Source: Nannochloris sp. 'desiccata' (lineage: Eukaryota > Chlorophyta > Trebouxiophyceae > Chlorellales > Chlorellaceae). Taken from it: a DNA stretch of 64,000 nucleotides. The translations under genes and the position numbers were made by a program. A model generated the notes under the pieces. That model ran no database searches, had not been told where the DNA came from, and saw only the letters and a program-made list of their open reading frames with translations. The DNA lies in NCBI GenBank assembly GCA_019044685.2, contig JAGTXX020000007.1:310001-374000 (forward strand), written 5' to 3'. This document shows positions 61,558 to 64,000 of this stretch, in pieces. The first letter of the stretch is position 1, and the number at the start of each line of letters is the position of its first letter.

Positions 61558-62811
61558 TTAATGTTGGATAGTAACGTTGCGGCCTTCTACAGATACATTC
61601 GCAGCTCTTGAACTGCCCTTCTTACCCATAGCGTTCAATTTCTTAGAGATCTTATGCTCACCACCAGCTTTCATTCCAGCTCGTTTTTCCACCATCACTG
61701 CCTTGCTTTCAGGGCGCTTTACAAAATCTAAAGATGCTGCTTGTGGAATTGCAGCATGGAATCGATACCCTGGCATACCAGGACGTAATGCAGCTGGATT
61801 TGCACCACTGTCATCCCCATCAGCACCAGTATCTTGTGATTGTTCTTGTGCTGCACGCTGGCGTTGTTGTCTCGCTTCCAAAATTCTGTCCAGTTCTGCT
61901 TGATCGACCGCACCGCCCCGAGGTGCCAAAATAGGACGACTCCATTTTTCTACTAATTCTCTCGCCATTCTTCGGTTTTCTGGGGTTTCATCAGGTAATT
62001 TAGATAAAAACATGACTATTCTACCTAATCCACTCCGTTTTAGCTGTTCTCTACGGTCTTCATATGAACAATCAATAGGCAAACGAACGAGCATGGTCAA
62101 TACCGCGCTCCTAATCTTACTATTAGGCAACGTGCCGTCCGGCATCGGTTCAATCCACGATTTAAACACACCAAGCAATCCATTATCCAGTAACTCTCCG
62201 TGTAATTTCCTCATTGCAAGCACCTCTTGAACGCGAGTCAACATACGAAGTTTGTTTACAGCAGGCTTCCCGTTCTCGTAAGCTGTCATGTCTTGTTCCA
62301 CGGCCACTTCCATTTGTGCGAGTATATTTTCAATTGTAGCGCGATTTTGAGCTTCGTTTCCTGTTTCTTGTCTTTTGCGTCTGCCAAAGAGTTTATCAAG
62401 CTCGTCTTCCATGTCCTCAGCTGCCTCCTCAGCTTCATCATAAGCAAGACCCAGATCGTCGCCATCATCACCAAAGTCTACTCGTTCTTCAGGGGCTACG
62501 TCATCGTCGTCAATGAAGGCACGGTCAGCAGCGCTAGGTACTAATTCTTGGTTGTCATCTTCGTCATCATCCCCAAAATCTACAGCAGCAGGCGCTCCTG
62601 CAGGGGGTGCGAGTTCATCTCCACCGGCAGCAGCAGGAGCAAGGCCTTGATCGTCTTCATCGCTGGCGTCGCCGAAATCGACTGCTGCAGATGCTTTTAG
62701 CTTTTTAGCACGTTCTTGGTGTTCACGTTCAATAGCTTCTTCCTGCTCTTTGCGCTTTTTGTTGGCGAGCTCCAGCAATTTGTTCTTTTTTGCATTTGAT
62801 TCGTCGGCCAT
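61558..62811 (-). CDS. IWS1/Spn1 transcription elongation factor (TFIIS N-terminal-type domain)
   Basis: The intronless 417-residue protein binds Spt6 and RNA polymerase II in other eukaryotes. An acidic N-terminal half contains repeated VDFGD segments (AVDFGDASDEDD, VDFGDDDEDDN, VDFGDDGDDLG), candidate Spt6 or histone contacts. The core domain is clear: LLDNGLLGVFKSWIEPMPDG, TLPNSKIRSAVLTMLVRLPI, DCSYEDRREQLKRSGLGRIV, MFLSKLPDETPENRRMAREL and VEKWSRPI. The C-terminal basic region includes FVKRPESKAVMVEKRAG. The family is secure and the length is typical. It converges with paralog B, only 78 bp away. Confidence 0.94.
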   Translation of the reverse strand: MADESNAKKNKLLELANKKRKEQEEAIEREHQERAKKLKASAAVDFGDASDEDDQGLAPAAAGGDELAPPAGAPAAVDFGDDDEDDNQELVPSAADRAFIDDDDVAPEERVDFGDDGDDLGLAYDEAEEAAEDMEDELDKLFGRRKRQETGNEAQNRATIENILAQMEVAVEQDMTAYENGKPAVNKLRMLTRVQEVLAMRKLHGELLDNGLLGVFKSWIEPMPDGTLPNSKIRSAVLTMLVRLPIDCSYEDRREQLKRSGLGRIVMFLSKLPDETPENRRMARELVEKWSRPILAPRGGAVDQAELDRILEARQQRQRAAQEQSQDTGADGDDSGANPAALRPGMPGYRFHAAIPQAASLDFVKRPESKAVMVEKRAGMKAGGEHKISKKLNAMGKKGSSRAANVSVEGRNVTIQH

Positions 62812-63012
62812 GGCGAGGCTGCAGCACGCACCGCTCTGTTATATCTGTAACTATAGTTCTGAAAAAATTGAAATGAGCAAATTATGTGCGTGACTTGGGT
62901 TTTAAGAGACCTTTCCAGCTCTTTTAAAATTATATCTTCCTTTCAAAGTTATAATTTGGGTTCTCTATTTTACCGACGCATTTTATTTGTATTCAGCATA
63001 TTCTATAATACC
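62812..63012. promoter_or_regulatory. Short divergent promoter region of IWS1 and ZMAT2 genes
   Basis: Only about 200 bp separates the two divergent start codons, so the core promoters must be close or shared. Confidence 0.4.
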
Positions 63013-63847
63013 ATGTCATCCAAGAAGGCGCCCACAGGCGTGGTGAACACATTTAGGAAGACATGGGACAAGGAAGAGTATGCAGACAAGGCCAAAGAAC
63101 GCGAGAAAAAGGTGAGAATTGGTCCTTATAGTGTGTAGAACACTTTCTTGAGTATCTATATAACATCCATTCACTCATTTGCTAATTTTATTTGCTTTGC
63201 AGGAGGGTACCGACGATCCCGCTCTCGACGCCAGAAAGAGGAAAAGGCTCGAAAACGACCCTCTTCATCAAGGCTTGATCGTGCAACGCGCCAACCTCAA
63301 AGCCCGTGACCAACAAATAGATCTCGCGTCAAACCTACATAGGACAACGGTGCATTCTGTCACAGCGCCACTAAGTCAACAAGCGGGTTTCTATTGTGAT
63401 GTCTGTGATTGTGTTTTGAAAGATAGTATGGCATATTTAGATCATATAAACGGGAAATGGCACAATAGAGCTTTAGGAATGAGTATGACGGTTGAAAAAT
63501 CTACTGCAGATCAAGTTAGAAAACGACTAGAAGAGGCAAAACGAAGAAAAAAACTTGGCGGTACTGGGAGCGCTTCTGGTGGCGGTGGTGCAGGATCTAA
63601 TGGTAATAGAGAAGAAGGAAATGAATTAGAAGAGCACATTCCTGATGGTATGGATAAAGAGAAACTAAAGAAAGAAAATGATGCTATAAACAGCGACGAC
63701 GACGACGACGAAGATCGAGAAAGAGGAGGAATAGCTATGGCTGGTGTCGGTGACGCAAACGGCAGAGATGAAGAAGGAGATGAAATTGATCCAGATTTTG
63801 CAGCAATGATGGGCTTTGGAGGCTTTGGTGGTAGTAAAAAGGGGTAG
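63013..63847 (+). CDS. ZMAT2/Snu23-like spliceosomal zinc-finger protein
   Basis: Exons 63013-63111 and 63203-63847 join in phase 0 to 247 residues. The protein belongs to the U4/U6.U5 tri-snRNP B-complex family. It starts with VNTFRKTWDKEEYADKAKER, typical of the family, followed by RKRKRLENDPLHQG and LKARDQQIDLASNLHRTTVH. One C2H2 finger of the matrin/U1-C type follows: FYCDVCDCVLKDSMAYLDHI with the second His in NGKWHNRALGM. VEKSTADQVRKRLEEAKRRK follows. The C-terminal 90 residues (Gly, Glu, Asp rich) extend beyond the usual ending. The family call is secure. Confidence 0.94.
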
Positions 63848-63918
63848 TATTAGGTATAGTACGCTTGTTTGTAAAGGATTATTAAATGAAATAAGTCGAG
63901 AGAGTTTAATTTTAAAAT

Positions 63919-64000
63919 TCAATTTATGGTGGGAGCAGCAGAGGCGGCAGATTGTTTTCCCTTGCCGTTCGCCGTCTCTGTTGTTGATGCTTTTCCATCT
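63919..64000 (-). CDS. Possible C-terminal end of a gene running off the right edge
   Basis: On the minus strand an open frame of 26 codons (Lys/Ala/Ser/Thr-rich, ending APTIN) reaches the stop at 63919-63921. A second frame ending LLLPP is also open, so this is weak. It may be the tail of a convergent gene outside the window. Confidence 0.25.
   Translation of the reverse strand, partial: DGKASTTETANGKGKQSAASAAPTIN

Overview
This 64 kb window is nuclear DNA of a photosynthetic eukaryote of the green lineage, most likely a chlorophyte green alga; I cannot name the species. The evidence is a set of plant-type genes: a plastid-type pyruvate dehydrogenase E1 alpha, cytochrome b6f heme-assembly factor CCB1, thylakoid TerC, a SnRK1 beta-gamma (CBM48 plus CBS) subunit, a plant-style trehalose-6-phosphate phosphatase, a DUF707 protein and a plastid-style APS kinase. 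Introns are few, short (about 70-230 nt) and GT-AG, with one clear GC-AG case. The DNA is moderately AT-rich, and coding regions carry many Ala, Gln, Ser and Gly runs. Gene density is about one gene per 2 kb on both strands.

Layout. 1-8.7 kb: PDH E1 alpha (5' cut by the window edge), NAD kinase, a Dbp3/RH5-like DEAD-box helicase, a small coiled-coil protein, and a RINGv-UPF0301 fusion. 9-18.5 kb: a large surface protein with polymorphic-outer-membrane-protein-like beta-helix repeats, then an unrecognised Ala/Gln-rich protein with a decayed second copy of its central module upstream. 18.5-28.5 kb: glucosamine-6-phosphate synthase (GFAT), a 59-residue membrane protein, a GFA-domain protein, a membrane-anchored polysaccharide deacetylase with two LysM domains, and trehalose-6-phosphate phosphatase. 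28.9-43 kb: DUF707 protein, a CDPK-like kinase, a DnaJ-type zinc-finger protein whose last intron holds an ATP synthase alpha fragment, SnRK1 beta-gamma, an SCYL2-like pseudokinase, Y14/RBM8A and an unrecognised, probably plastid, protein. 43.9-56.3 kb: eIF4G, TerC, a DEK-type chromatin protein, an hnRNP H/F-like triple-RRM protein and APS kinase. 56.4-57.15 kb: a 755 bp hAT-like non-autonomous transposon with perfect ends and target duplication. 57.3-64 kb: two related plastid membrane proteins flanking CCB1 and a Lys-rich protein, then IWS1/Spn1, ZMAT2/Snu23 and the edge of another gene.

Most genes are ordinary eukaryotic single-copy genes with no operon logic. Loose themes are amino-sugar and sugar metabolism or signalling (GFAT, LysM deacetylase, TPP, SnRK1 beta-gamma), plastid biogenesis (PDH, CCB1, TerC, DnaJ zinc finger, paralog pair) and RNA processing (DEAD helicase, Y14, eIF4G, qRRM, IWS1, ZMAT2). 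The most interesting items are the hAT-like element with an intron-containing gene inside it in the APS kinase promoter, the mitochondrial-type ATP synthase alpha fragment in an intron, the decayed paralog of the unknown regulator, the RINGv-UPF0301 fusion, and the paralog pair sharing a TIDVEAET tail.
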